DNA of 34,353 nt from Prolixibacteraceae bacterium (GCA_003457135.1 DMSQ01000061.1:1129-35481); one strand, 5' to 3'. Positions 8,611-17,524 are shown, counted from the first letter of the stretch. The notes: generated from the sequence alone by a model not told the origin. Program-made: numbers and translations.

Positions 8611-8644
8611 AAAAGGATAGTTGAGCGAACCCAACCATCCTTTT
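8611..8644 (-). terminator. Hairpin downstream of the T9SS protein gene, likely terminator
   Basis: AAAAGGAT-a-GTTG (8611-8623) pairs with CAAC-c-ATCCTTTT (8632-8644), giving a 12-bp stem with one mismatch and an 8-nt loop. It begins 37 nt past the stop codon of the duplicated T9SS protein, in its direction of transcription. The run of T after the stem is short, so it may be a processing or stabilising hairpin rather than a full terminator. Confidence 0.5.
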
Positions 8645-8680
8645 CGCCAAATTAGTAACCCTGAGAACTAAGACTAGATG

Positions 8681-11098
8681 TTATTGAAGCACAATTTTAG
8701 TATTACCCAGGTTCGTATTTACAATATAGATGCCTTTTGTCAGGTTAACACTGAGCTTGCCATCAAAGGCTGCCCCTTCGGCAACGTTCCTGCCAACCAA
8801 ATCGAATACGCGAACATAGCCTGAATAGTTTGAAATATGTATTTCTCCATGGGTATAATAGGCGTTAATATTCTTGTCTTCAATCCGAATGTCGAGGCCG
8901 GTTGGCGAACTTGTGAATGTAAACTCGTCGAGATACAAGGTGTGACTTACATTATCGGCAGTATTTTGCTCAAAGAACACGCCTTTCACTACGTCTTTTG
9001 CCACAAAGGTTGCATCAGCAGCCCAGACATCAGCAAGAGGCACGCTCACTTCAGTCCAGGTATTGGCCACTAAACCATTAGGCAGGTAATTTGCCAGTGG
9101 CAGTTTCCCCGATTTATTTGGGTTCCCGCTGTGTGACTCAAAAAAGAACTTTGGCAGTGCTGTTTTAGCCAACACCACAGGCGAATAAACCCAGAATTTG
9201 AGCTGTTTCATGGTTGTTAAGTCGAATGCTTTCCAACCCACTGAAGCAACTAAGGCCATCCAGCCTCCAGTATCAGTTGATTTCCATTGAAGTTTCAAAG
9301 CATTGGTCCCAGCTTTAACAGGCGTTGTTACAACGGGTAGTTTATCACCATCAGTTCTTCCTGCTGCTTCCCAATGTTCTGTAACCACCGTACTTGGAGC
9401 GGTTTGATTCACCCAGCTTTGATCGTGGAAACGGTCGCTGGCACTGTTATCAAATAATGTAAGCGATGTTGGTGGTGGAGGTGGAACTACAGTCTCATCG
9501 AAGATCACGGTAATATCATCAATATAGGAGATTGCTGCAACATCAATTGGTTCATAGTAATCGGGAAACATTGCCAAAACTTTGATGTTTTTGATCCCAT
9601 TTGCAGTCAGATCGAATACCATGGTTTCCCAAACATTGGTTTTCGATGCCGGGGTTATCGCATTAAATTCTTTTGTAATTGCTCCCTCACATTTAATGCG
9701 TAATTGTGAAGTAGCATTTTTTCGCAGGAATTTAACTTCAATCCTGTGGTAACCCGAAGGGACTTCATTTTTTAAAACAGCCCAAAAACCTGCCCATGTT
9801 TTGTTCTCAGTTCCGGCATCGTAGCGTTTCCATTCCCAGACTTTATTGCTGGTGTTGATACCCGTTTTATAAGGATTATCCACTACAGCGTAATCAAAAT
9901 GAGCAGGTGGATTTCCGTGTATTTCAGTAGTAAAACTAACTGTTCCACTTTCAAAGTCGTCCACTACAATGTTGGTATTATTGAACTTAAACTCGTCTAA
10001 ATAAAGGATGTGCTCTACATTATCGGCCGAGTTTTGTTCAAAGAAGATACCTTTCACCACATTTTTCGCTGTAAATGTTGCATCGGCAGCCCAAAGGTCG
10101 GCAAGTGGAATAATTACTTCTGTCCATGTATTGGCAGCCAAATCGGCTGTGACATAGCTTCCCAAAAGCAGCTTTCCGGTTTTATTCGGAGTACCGCTGT
10201 GCGATTCGAAGAAGAACTTTGGCAATGTTGTTTTAGCCAATGCAACGGGAGAGTTGACCCAAAATTTGAGTTCTTTCATCTTTGTCAAGTCAAATGATGT
10301 CCAACCTACCGCGGCTACCAAGGCCATCCATGCACCACCTTCAACAGATTTCCACTGAAGTTTCAGTGCATTGGCGCCAGCTTTTACTGGTGTAGTAACA
10401 CATGGCAGTTTATCGCCGGGTTCAGCGGAAGCAGGATCCCAATGTACCGCAACCACTGTGCTTGGAGCTGTTTTGTTTACCCAGCTTTGGTCGTGAAAAC
10501 GGTCGCTTGTACTGTTGCTGAAAAGGGTGAGCGAACTAATGATTGGAAGTACAATCTTTTCGTAAATAACTTTAATATCGTCAATATAAACTACCGCTGC
10601 AGGATCAATCGGTGTATAGTAATCGGGGAACAAGGCCAATACCTTGATGTTCTTTATCCCATTTGCAGTCAGGTCGAATACCATGGTTTCCCATTCGTTT
10701 GTTTTCGAAGCCGGGGCAACCGCGTTAAATTCTTTTGTAACAGTGCCTTCGCATTTGATCCGAAGTTGTGAGGTTGCATTTTTACGTAAGTATTTAACCT
10801 CAATGCGGGAATACCCTTCAGGAACTTCATTTTTTAAAGAAGCCCAAAACCCGGCCCAGTTCTGGTTATCGCCGGTATTGTGGCGTTTCCATTCCCAAAC
10901 TTTATTACTGAGATTGATACCTGCTTTAACAGGATTATCCACCACCGCAATGTCAAAGCTGGAGGCCGGATTTACATGTACCTCGGTGGTAAAACCTACC
11001 GTACCACTTTCAAAGTCGTCCAAAACTATATTTTCCTGAGCCCATAAAATACCCAGTGAAAATAATACCAAACAAAAAGTAGAGATCATTGCTTTCAT
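8681..11098 (-). CDS. T9SS-exported protein with two tandem copies of a binding-type double module
   Basis: An 805-residue secreted protein with no recognised enzyme domain. Residues 1-20 form an SPI signal peptide. Two near-identical units follow: unit 1 at 23-372 and unit 2 at 376-729. Each starts with a 'DDFESGT...YIDDI' beta-sandwich of about 155 residues and continues with a second sandwich of about 180 residues (TLFSNSTSDRFHDQSW ... LYLDEF). Both modules resemble carbohydrate-binding jelly rolls, with aromatic clusters such as WEWKR, WAGFW and WMAL conserved between copies. A VVPPPPPTS linker splits unit 2. Residues about 735-805 form a type A T9SS sorting domain (GYVRVFDLVGRNV, then KGIYIV). 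The gene starts 32 bp after GH144 copy B, so it is in the susCD operon, where SusE/SusF-type surface glycan-binding proteins are normally found. I infer that it binds the PUL's substrate at the cell surface. This is not proven. Confidence 0.8.
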   Translation of the reverse strand: MKAMISTFCLVLFSLGILWAQENIVLDDFESGTVGFTTEVHVNPASSFDIAVVDNPVKAGINLSNKVWEWKRHNTGDNQNWAGFWASLKNEVPEGYSRIEVKYLRKNATSQLRIKCEGTVTKEFNAVAPASKTNEWETMVFDLTANGIKNIKVLALFPDYYTPIDPAAVVYIDDIKVIYEKIVLPIISSLTLFSNSTSDRFHDQSWVNKTAPSTVVAVHWDPASAEPGDKLPCVTTPVKAGANALKLQWKSVEGGAWMALVAAVGWTSFDLTKMKELKFWVNSPVALAKTTLPKFFFESHSGTPNKTGKLLLGSYVTADLAANTWTEVIIPLADLWAADATFTAKNVVKGIFFEQNSADNVEHILYLDEFKFNNTNIVVDDFESGTVSFTTEIHGNPPAHFDYAVVDNPYKTGINTSNKVWEWKRYDAGTENKTWAGFWAVLKNEVPSGYHRIEVKFLRKNATSQLRIKCEGAITKEFNAITPASKTNVWETMVFDLTANGIKNIKVLAMFPDYYEPIDVAAISYIDDITVIFDETVVPPPPPTSLTLFDNSASDRFHDQSWVNQTAPSTVVTEHWEAAGRTDGDKLPVVTTPVKAGTNALKLQWKSTDTGGWMALVASVGWKAFDLTTMKQLKFWVYSPVVLAKTALPKFFFESHSGNPNKSGKLPLANYLPNGLVANTWTEVSVPLADVWAADATFVAKDVVKGVFFEQNTADNVSHTLYLDEFTFTSSPTGLDIRIEDKNINAYYTHGEIHISNYSGYVRVFDLVGRNVAEGAAFDGKLSVNLTKGIYIVNTNLGNTKIVLQ
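8912..9973 (-). repeat. Second copy of the roughly 1.05-kb intragenic tandem duplication
   Basis: Encodes residues 376-729 of the T9SS protein. It aligns along its length with the upstream copy at 9983-11032, with long identical protein stretches such as LRKNATSQLRIKCEG and DLTANGIKNIKVLA. Its main difference is a proline-rich linker between its two modules. The two copies are separated by only about three codons. Confidence 0.85.
9983..11032 (-). repeat. First copy of the roughly 1.05-kb intragenic tandem duplication
   Basis: Encodes residues 23-372 of the T9SS protein and directly follows the signal peptide. It matches the copy at 8912-9973 module for module. DNA-level similarity is also visible (for example around KLQWKS and FFFESHSG), so the duplication looks relatively recent or maintained by recombination. 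Confidence 0.85.
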
Positions 11099-11130
11099 AG
11101 TCGTGTTAATTAAAGTGTTAATAAAATAAA

Positions 11131-12750
11131 CTATCTTAATCTTGTTTGAAGTGTGTATAGTTTCCCGTCAGGGGTAGTCATACTTATAGTGTACGGTTTC
11201 CCGTTGATAATTTCCTTGCTGTCGAATTCAAAAACATTTTCCCCAACATTACCGGGGACTGTTTTTTCAAGAACTAATTTGTTCTGCACTTTACTGGTTA
11301 CAGTAAATTTTACATTACCAGCACTTTCCATGAAGTAATCAAGTTCAAAGAATTTGCGGTCAGGATGGCGCATCAGGTCAAATTCGCCGGTAAGAGTGTT
11401 GATTATGGCCAAATGAAATCCTTGTTTATAAGATGGTTTATCTTTTACGCCAGCAAGCTTCAAGCCTAGTTTTACATGCTCATTTTTCATCATCAGCTTC
11501 CAGATTAGCCCCGACCGGTAATTTTCAATCATCACTACAATTGGTCCCTGGTCAATGGCCAGATGCTTTTTTTCTGAAGTATTTGTGCTGAGGCAATAAG
11601 CATCAGCAAATCCGAAAGATCCCTGGGCCAGTGGCATGTTTGCGAGATTCAGAAGCACCTGAGTACTGTAAAAAGGTGTGTAAGGAAATGAAGCCAGGGC
11701 GGCAGTTGGTGCAATTACACCATCGTCGTTCAAAGGCGATCGGGCAGAGTAATTCCACGGTGGTTTACCTCCGTAACAGGCAGTTAGCCCCCAATTAAGT
11801 TCATCATATTTATAAGTGGAGGGAGCTTCTTTTAGACAATAGTGACGATTAATCATCGTATGAGCCACATTTTGCTTCCAGTAGTTGGCATATTTGTCCT
11901 CGATCATTTGAGGGTTTAAACCTAAAAAGGAGTAATGGGCAAAAAACATAGGGCCACCTTTATTTTCTCCTAAAGGGAGTTCATATCCGTAGAATGCCCG
12001 GTTTGGGTGAAAAATTCCACCGTTGCTTTGCCAGCCCCGGGCATAAACATCTTCCGGGATATTGTGAGGATCCGGAGCAGCCAAAGCCAGAATGTAGGCA
12101 ATCCAACCCTCATTCCATCCTTTGATATCCATAGTCAAACGATTGCTTTGCGAATACCACAGCCATTGCATAGCATTGCCCGATCTGGCATAAAACCGCC
12201 AATCCATACTGTTCCAAAATGACTGGATGGAATCACGAATTTCTGATTCAGTTGTCGAATTGGAGGTGTAATATTCGGAAGCAGTGAGTAGTCCGGCTGC
12301 CAAAAAACCGCTCTCGATAACATCACCAGTTTTTACCTGATCGCCAAAAGGATGAGCAGTTCCATCCGGATTGTACCAATGCGACCACATGCCCTTAAAG
12401 CGTTCGGCTTTCCCTAAAAACCGTATTATTTTCAGTGTTCGTTCGGCTGCCATTTGGCGGGTAATCCAACCCCGTTCGGAACCCACAATAATTGCCATCA
12501 GCCCAAATCCTGTTCCTCCAATGGTGACAACCGCTCCGCGATCATTTCCTTCCAAAGCCAATCCGGTTTCCGCACTCGCTCCATCGTAAAAATAATTGAA
12601 GGTTTTATGCTGCCATTCTTCCAGTACGGGTTGTACTTTTGAAGGCGTATAAGTATCATCGTTCTTCTCAACAACAATGGTGGGAAGCGGATCTTCGCGA
12701 CAGGCTAAAAGTGTGAATGCAACTAATATTATTGAAAGAGCTCGTTTCAT
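11131..12750 (-). CDS. GH144-type endo-beta-1,2-glucanase-like lipoprotein with C-terminal extension (copy B)
   Basis: A 539-residue protein starting at MKRALSII (12750). The longer ORF from 12822 would read through a palindromic repeat and destroy the signal peptide, so I reject that start. Lipobox Cys is residue 17 (LLAC). Residues about 40-435 form the same COG5368/GH144 domain as copy A, with IGGTGFGLMAIIVG, TGDVIES (Asp143, Glu146), AHYSFLGLNP, IAPTAALASFPY and LAIDQGPIVVMIENYRS. Residues about 436-539 form an extra beta-rich domain absent from copy A (FELDYFMESAGNVKF ... PYTISMTTPDG). Copy B lies 213 bp after susD and 32 bp before the T9SS protein gene, so it is probably the surface enzyme of the SusCD operon. 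Confidence 0.85.
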   Translation of the reverse strand: MKRALSIILVAFTLLACREDPLPTIVVEKNDDTYTPSKVQPVLEEWQHKTFNYFYDGASAETGLALEGNDRGAVVTIGGTGFGLMAIIVGSERGWITRQMAAERTLKIIRFLGKAERFKGMWSHWYNPDGTAHPFGDQVKTGDVIESGFLAAGLLTASEYYTSNSTTESEIRDSIQSFWNSMDWRFYARSGNAMQWLWYSQSNRLTMDIKGWNEGWIAYILALAAPDPHNIPEDVYARGWQSNGGIFHPNRAFYGYELPLGENKGGPMFFAHYSFLGLNPQMIEDKYANYWKQNVAHTMINRHYCLKEAPSTYKYDELNWGLTACYGGKPPWNYSARSPLNDDGVIAPTAALASFPYTPFYSTQVLLNLANMPLAQGSFGFADAYCLSTNTSEKKHLAIDQGPIVVMIENYRSGLIWKLMMKNEHVKLGLKLAGVKDKPSYKQGFHLAIINTLTGEFDLMRHPDRKFFELDYFMESAGNVKFTVTSKVQNKLVLEKTVPGNVGENVFEFDSKEIINGKPYTISMTTPDGKLYTLQTRLR

Positions 12751-12792
12751 AACCTGAAAATCGGATTTCGGTTTATTAGATATTTTAAACTG

Positions 12793-12881
12793 ACTCACCC
12801 CGGGTGCGCTTCGCTTACCCACCCCCTCTCTACGAGTAGAGAGGGGAGAAGCCCCCGAGCACTCGGGGATTTGGGGTGAGT
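12793..12881. repeat. Nested palindromic (REP/BIME-like) intergenic element 3
   Basis: The outer arms ACTCACCCC (12793-12801) and GGGGTGAGT (12873-12881) enclose two tight hairpins. One has a perfect 11-bp stem with a 2-nt loop (CCCCTCTCTAC at 12823-12833, GTAGAGAGGGG at 12836-12846). The other has a 7-bp stem (CCCCGAG at 12853-12859, CTCGGGG at 12862-12868). It lies between susD and GH144 copy B. It may lower expression of the downstream genes relative to susCD or protect the 3' end of the susCD transcript. Confidence 0.75.
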
Positions 12882-12963
12882 AACAAAAATGAGGTAATCA
12901 TACAATTTATAATAATACCCTTCCTGTTCCCTATTTTTGCTGAACGGGAGAGGGGGCTGCACC

Positions 12964-14445
12964 TTAATACCCCGGATTTTGAGTCAGTATCCCTTCCGAT
13001 TTATCAATTTCGGTTTGAGGAATCGGGAACAGTTCGTGTTTGCCAGTTACAAAATTTGGAATTACACTTTTTGCCTCACCCCAGCGTATCAGGTCGTAAA
13101 AGCGTTCCCACTCCATAGCGAGTTCTATCCGTCGTTCCTGATGAATTTTTGCCCTAAGTTCCCCAATGTCGGTGGTTGTTATTTTAGGCAGCAGGGCATT
13201 GTCAGCGCCACGGGCACGTGAACGAATCATTTCCAGTTTGGCCAGCGCTTCGTTTGCATTTCCCAATTCACAGGCAGCTTCGGCATGCATCAGCACTACA
13301 TCAGCATAGCGAATAACCCGGATATTTACCCATGTCCCCTGAGCCTCTGCCGGACGGCCGTACAAGCCCCTTTCCGAAGCTTTTGTATAGGCTTTTTTAT
13401 TGAAGAATTTATATCCGGCGGCATCAGCCCTTACTTTTTTACCATCCAAAACATCGCCATCTGCAATAACTGATGCAGCTTTACGCGGATCACCTGCTTC
13501 GTAAGCATCCATCAATATCTGGCTGGGTGCATTGAATCCCCAACCTAAATTCGGAATACCACGAATACCTTGAATCTGAGCAAACTGACTGCCCATATAG
13601 ATTTGTTCTACCGGTTTTTCATCGGCATAGACTTCAAATACCGATTCGTCGCCATATTCGGTGGCTTCAGTAAATATCTGGTCATAAGGTGTATTTAAAC
13701 TGTTGTCGCCTGATGCAATTATGGCTGTAGTAAGGTCTAATGAAGCCGACCAATTTTTTTGATACAGGTACACTTTTGCCAAAATAGCCCGAGCCGCATT
13801 TTGAGTTGCCCGACCTTCGTTATCGCTTGTCAATAGTGCTTTTCGCGTTGGGAGGAATGGTATTGCAACTTTCAGATCGCGCTCAATTTTTTGCCAAATT
13901 TCTACGCGTGTTGATCGGGCAGGTGTTTTTTCATTCTGTCCTAAAACTTTATCAACAAATGGTACTCCTCCAAATGCCTGTGTTAACCGATAATACATCA
14001 CCGAACGCAGAAACAAGGCTTCTGCCAGGTAGGTGTTTTTCACTGCTTCAGCATCCTCCAATGCACTTATTAGCGCCAAAGCTTCATTGGTAAGAAATAT
14101 GCTATTGTAACAAGCGCTGTAATAATCTGCTATTGGGGCATTGCTTGCTGTGAAGCTTAATGATTTGAATTGGGTAATATCGCCCCCGTCGCTGGGAGTG
14201 CTGCCTTTTTCCACATCAGGAGTCGTGTAATTATTCATTCCAAAGTTGGCCCAGCAGAATGGCCAACCCCGAAGGGTCCCATAAGCTTGGGCTAATTTAG
14301 CTTCAACCAGTATTCCTTTGTCCAGTGTATTATCAGGAGTATAGTTTCCGTGATGCCAGCGTCCCTTTGGGTAGCGGTCCAAAAAATCCTCTGAGCAAGC
14401 TGTGCCAATAAGCACTATGGCGAAAAGTAATAGTATCTTTTTCAT
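12964..14445 (-). CDS. susD: SusD/RagB-family surface glycan-binding lipoprotein
   Basis: A 493-residue outer-membrane lipoprotein with lipobox Cys17 (GTAC) in a short SPII signal. After CSEDFLDRYPKG it shows the SusD layout of TPR helices with a variable loop region. It has the family's C-terminal signature ERRIELAMEWERFYDLIRWG and ends in GILTQNPGY. SusD proteins sit as a lid on the SusC channel and hand over oligosaccharides. It starts 11 bp after the susC stop codon, as is usual for the pair. The ligand cannot be read from the sequence; the neighbouring GH144 and GH3 genes suggest beta-1,2-gluco-oligosaccharides. Confidence 0.96.
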   Translation of the reverse strand: MKKILLLFAIVLIGTACSEDFLDRYPKGRWHHGNYTPDNTLDKGILVEAKLAQAYGTLRGWPFCWANFGMNNYTTPDVEKGSTPSDGGDITQFKSLSFTASNAPIADYYSACYNSIFLTNEALALISALEDAEAVKNTYLAEALFLRSVMYYRLTQAFGGVPFVDKVLGQNEKTPARSTRVEIWQKIERDLKVAIPFLPTRKALLTSDNEGRATQNAARAILAKVYLYQKNWSASLDLTTAIIASGDNSLNTPYDQIFTEATEYGDESVFEVYADEKPVEQIYMGSQFAQIQGIRGIPNLGWGFNAPSQILMDAYEAGDPRKAASVIADGDVLDGKKVRADAAGYKFFNKKAYTKASERGLYGRPAEAQGTWVNIRVIRYADVVLMHAEAACELGNANEALAKLEMIRSRARGADNALLPKITTTDIGELRAKIHQERRIELAMEWERFYDLIRWGEAKSVIPNFVTGKHELFPIPQTEIDKSEGILTQNPGY

Positions 14446-14456
14446 AATATCCTGAA

Positions 14457-17400
14457 TTAAAAGTTAACTGCTAAACCTGCTGTGTAAACCGAAGGAAGTG
14501 GGTAGGTACCACCACTGTCAATGCCTCCATCGAGAATACCACCACCAATTTCAGGCGTATAGCCACTGTTGTTTTTGAACGTGATTGGGTTTTGGGCATT
14601 CACAAATACCCGGAACTTTTGGCTTCCCAGTAATTTCGCCAGATTTTCAGGTAGGTTGTAGCCAACCTGAATGGACCGGATACGGAAGTATGCGCCACTT
14701 TCGAGCAAGTTGGTCGAGGGTTCAAAATTGTTGCCGCGTGAGGTATTCAATGCAGGCTCAACATTTGAAGTTCCTTCTCCATGCCAGCGATTGAGTGCTG
14801 TAGTGTGAAAATTAAATTGCGCATAGGTGGGTAATTTCTTCGTGTTAATGATTTGATTCCCATATCCTCCATTGAAATCTATGTTCAGATCAAAATTTTT
14901 GTAGCTCCCGTTCAGGCTTAATCCGTAGGTAAATGTGGGGATGCTGCTTCCGATGAATCCCCTGTCCTTGTTTGTAATTTTTTTATCTCCATCCAGGTCC
15001 TTATATCGGATATCGCCTGGTTTGGAAGTCCATGAAGCTGGATAATAGTTATTTATTTCTTCCTGATTTTGGAAAATCCCATCCTGAACATAGCCGTAAA
15101 TTGCACCGACAGAATGACCGACAGATGTTCGGTGGTACTTTCCGGTAACAATATCCGAATTATCATTCCCCAGGGAAAGCACTTTATTTTTCAGTGTTGC
15201 ACCGTTGGTACTGATCCCATATCTGAAATCACCAATTTTATCGCGCCACGAAAGGATATATTCAACTCCACGGTTTCGTATCTCTCCGGCATTCGTAATG
15301 GCATATCCGGCCCCAACTGATATCGGTGGCGCAACATAAGCCAGCAGGTCGCTGGTTGTTTTGGTATAATATCCAAGTTCGAGCGATAAACGATTCTTAA
15401 AAAACCGGCTTTCGAAACCGGCATCCAAACCTGTTACCACCTCCCAATGGATATTCTCGTCAACTAAATTGCTAACTGTTGGTATGTAATAGGTTTTCCC
15501 GTCCACAACCACCTGTTGGCCTTTGGGATTGATCGTAGGGAACCACAGGTAATTTCCAATTTTATCGTTGCCTAATTTACCCCACGATGCTTTGATTTTT
15601 ATATAGTCTATATTACTGCTCAGGTTTTTCATAAATTCTTCTTCGGTTACAACCCAACCCAAACCGATAGATGGGAAATATCCCCATCGCATATTGGGCG
15701 AAAATTTGGATGAACCATCAGCACGGAAGGTGGCCGAAACCAGATATTTGTCGGCATAAGCATAGTTAAGCCTTGCTAAGTATGAGATAAATGACTCGGC
15801 TTCGTACCAATCTCCATTGGTTTTATTTAAGTTGGACCCCATGCTTAACAACCAAAAATCAGGAGGAACAATCCACATATCCGGGCTAACCAATGTGTCG
15901 GCGGCAGCATTAAATCCTTTACTTTCCTGAACCCTTGCTGTATAGCCAACCATAGCGCCAATCCGGTGTAAATCTTTGGTTTTGCTATAATTAACAATTA
16001 AGTCCATTTGATACTTAGTGTATTCTCCGGTATTTCTGCTGAACGATGTTTTTTCGCTTTTATGCGAAGAGTTCGATGTTGAGTTGTTTACGTCAAAGCG
16101 CGGTGTATAGTTGCTACCGTTGTTAATGCCAATGTCTCCATAACCGGTAGCGCGGAATGTGAAATCTTTTAAAAATCCAATTTCAGCATAAACATTACCA
16201 ACCGACCGGTAACCATAACTTTCGCTGTTGCCTTTGTTAATTTCCATTACAGCCACAGGATTGGGTACATCTTTCTGAATGCCCGGTGCAGGTGTGTAAT
16301 ATGATCCAATGTTGTTTGGGTCATGGTCTTCTTCAGGGGAATATATAGGGTAAGTAGGCAACGCCTGTGCTGCATTTGAAACACTTGCAGTTGCAGGATC
16401 AACATCCCACCGGCTTAAAGTAACATTACCCCCCATTTTAAAATGATCGGTAATGGTATAATCGCCTGCCCAACGTCCGTTAAAGCGTTGATAGGAGTTG
16501 TAATTCACAATACCATCCTGCAAAAAATATCCGATTGAAAGAATGCTGCTTGATTTTTCCGCTGACTGCGAAATACTAATTCCGTGGTTACTTATTGCTG
16601 CAGAACGGAAAATTTGTGATTGCCAGTCAGTTCCTCCACCCAATAAATCGGGTACCCATTCAGTGCCCGACGGGTTCATATTCCGGAGTTGTTCGTTGTA
16701 AAGCATAGTAAAATCGGAAGCATTGGTCAGTTTTAGCCTATCACGGTCTGACAATACCTGCACCCCGGCATAGCCATCATAACTTACTGAAAGTTTTCCC
16801 TTTTCAGCCCGTTTGGTGGTAATTATTATTACCCCATTCGCACCCTGAACTCCGAAAATAGCCAGTGACGATGGATCTTTCAGAACCTCAACCGATGAGA
16901 TATCGTTTGGGTTTACAAAATCAATGTTGTCAACAAACATCCCGTCAACCACAAAAAGTGGGTTTGTGCTTGCATTGACTGTTGCAATACCGCGCAGGCG
17001 AATGGTAGGGCTTCCGCCTGCTGCCCCGCTGTTGGTCATCACCAGGCCAGGGACTTTACCCTGCAAAGATTTTACCGGGCTGTAATCAGGCGAAGTTTTC
17101 AGGTTATTACCATCAATCGAGACGATTGATCCGGTCAGATCGCGCTTGCGGGCAACACCATACCCAATTGCCACAACTTCATCAAGATCATAAGTTTGTT
17201 CTTTTAACTGAACATTAATAGTTGTCTGGTTATTGACAGAAACTTCCTGACTTTGTAATCCAACGCAGGTGAATACAAGTATCGCCTGTGGACTTGCAGA
17301 AATAGAATATTGCCCATCGCCATCAGTATTTGTGCCCCGTAAAGTGCCTTTTACTAAAACACTAACACCGGGGACCGTTTCATTCTGTGTATCAGTAACT

Positions 17401-17483
17401 CTTCCCTTTATAGTTATTACATTTTGAGCAAAAAGGATTGATACTGACAACAGAAGATTCAGTAAGACAAATAATTTTTTCAT
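14457..17483 (-). CDS. susC: SusC/RagA-family TonB-dependent outer membrane transporter
   Basis: A 1008-residue importer. I start it at the ATG at 17483 (MKKLFVLLNLLLS), which gives a standard SPI signal ending near residue 20. The 40 extra upstream codons in the open frame do not resemble protein and would cover the promoter. Residues about 21-105 are the carboxypeptidase-regulatory-like domain (KGRVTDTQNETVPGVSVLVK). A DEVVAIGYG segment follows. The plug domain lies at about 110-225 (GSPTIRLRGIATVN, then VLKDPSSLAIFGVQGANGVI). The rest is a long beta-barrel. It is the first gene of the operon and is divergent from the SusR-like regulator, which suggests induction by the imported oligosaccharide. 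Confidence 0.97.
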   Translation of the reverse strand: MKKLFVLLNLLLSVSILFAQNVITIKGRVTDTQNETVPGVSVLVKGTLRGTNTDGDGQYSISASPQAILVFTCVGLQSQEVSVNNQTTINVQLKEQTYDLDEVVAIGYGVARKRDLTGSIVSIDGNNLKTSPDYSPVKSLQGKVPGLVMTNSGAAGGSPTIRLRGIATVNASTNPLFVVDGMFVDNIDFVNPNDISSVEVLKDPSSLAIFGVQGANGVIIITTKRAEKGKLSVSYDGYAGVQVLSDRDRLKLTNASDFTMLYNEQLRNMNPSGTEWVPDLLGGGTDWQSQIFRSAAISNHGISISQSAEKSSSILSIGYFLQDGIVNYNSYQRFNGRWAGDYTITDHFKMGGNVTLSRWDVDPATASVSNAAQALPTYPIYSPEEDHDPNNIGSYYTPAPGIQKDVPNPVAVMEINKGNSESYGYRSVGNVYAEIGFLKDFTFRATGYGDIGINNGSNYTPRFDVNNSTSNSSHKSEKTSFSRNTGEYTKYQMDLIVNYSKTKDLHRIGAMVGYTARVQESKGFNAAADTLVSPDMWIVPPDFWLLSMGSNLNKTNGDWYEAESFISYLARLNYAYADKYLVSATFRADGSSKFSPNMRWGYFPSIGLGWVVTEEEFMKNLSSNIDYIKIKASWGKLGNDKIGNYLWFPTINPKGQQVVVDGKTYYIPTVSNLVDENIHWEVVTGLDAGFESRFFKNRLSLELGYYTKTTSDLLAYVAPPISVGAGYAITNAGEIRNRGVEYILSWRDKIGDFRYGISTNGATLKNKVLSLGNDNSDIVTGKYHRTSVGHSVGAIYGYVQDGIFQNQEEINNYYPASWTSKPGDIRYKDLDGDKKITNKDRGFIGSSIPTFTYGLSLNGSYKNFDLNIDFNGGYGNQIINTKKLPTYAQFNFHTTALNRWHGEGTSNVEPALNTSRGNNFEPSTNLLESGAYFRIRSIQVGYNLPENLAKLLGSQKFRVFVNAQNPITFKNNSGYTPEIGGGILDGGIDSGGTYPLPSVYTAGLAVNF

Positions 17484-17516
17484 AGTCTCAGTTTTAGTTC
17501 TCAGAAATTCGCAAAA

Positions 17517-17524
17517 CAAAGCTA
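17517..17524 (-). promoter_or_regulatory. Bacteroidota -7 element TAGCTTTG of susC
   Basis: Minus-strand 17524-17517 reads TAGCTTTG, a full TAnnTTTG match. About 21 nt upstream a T-run (17546-17553) could stand in for the TTTG -33 element. The predicted start of transcription is about 30 nt before the susC ATG. Confidence 0.5.

Larger units (their letters stand above)
8299..8680. other. 382-bp gap between the T9SS protein gene and GH144 copy A
   Basis: Following minus-strand transcription, this gap holds in order a strong hairpin (8611-8644), a nested palindromic element (8367-8497) and a TAnnTTTG box (8345-8352). No coding potential was seen. The arrangement suggests that the long PUL transcript ends or is weakened here and that GH144 copy A starts a new unit. 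Confidence 0.55.

Noticed and set aside
12751..12822. 24-codon N-terminal extension of GH144 copy B
   Set aside because: It reads through part of a palindromic repeat and would bury the lipoprotein signal that starts at 12750.
4339..12881. CRISPR array or composite transposon formed by the palindromes
   Set aside because: The three elements differ in sequence, have no regular spacers, and no cas or transposase gene is present.
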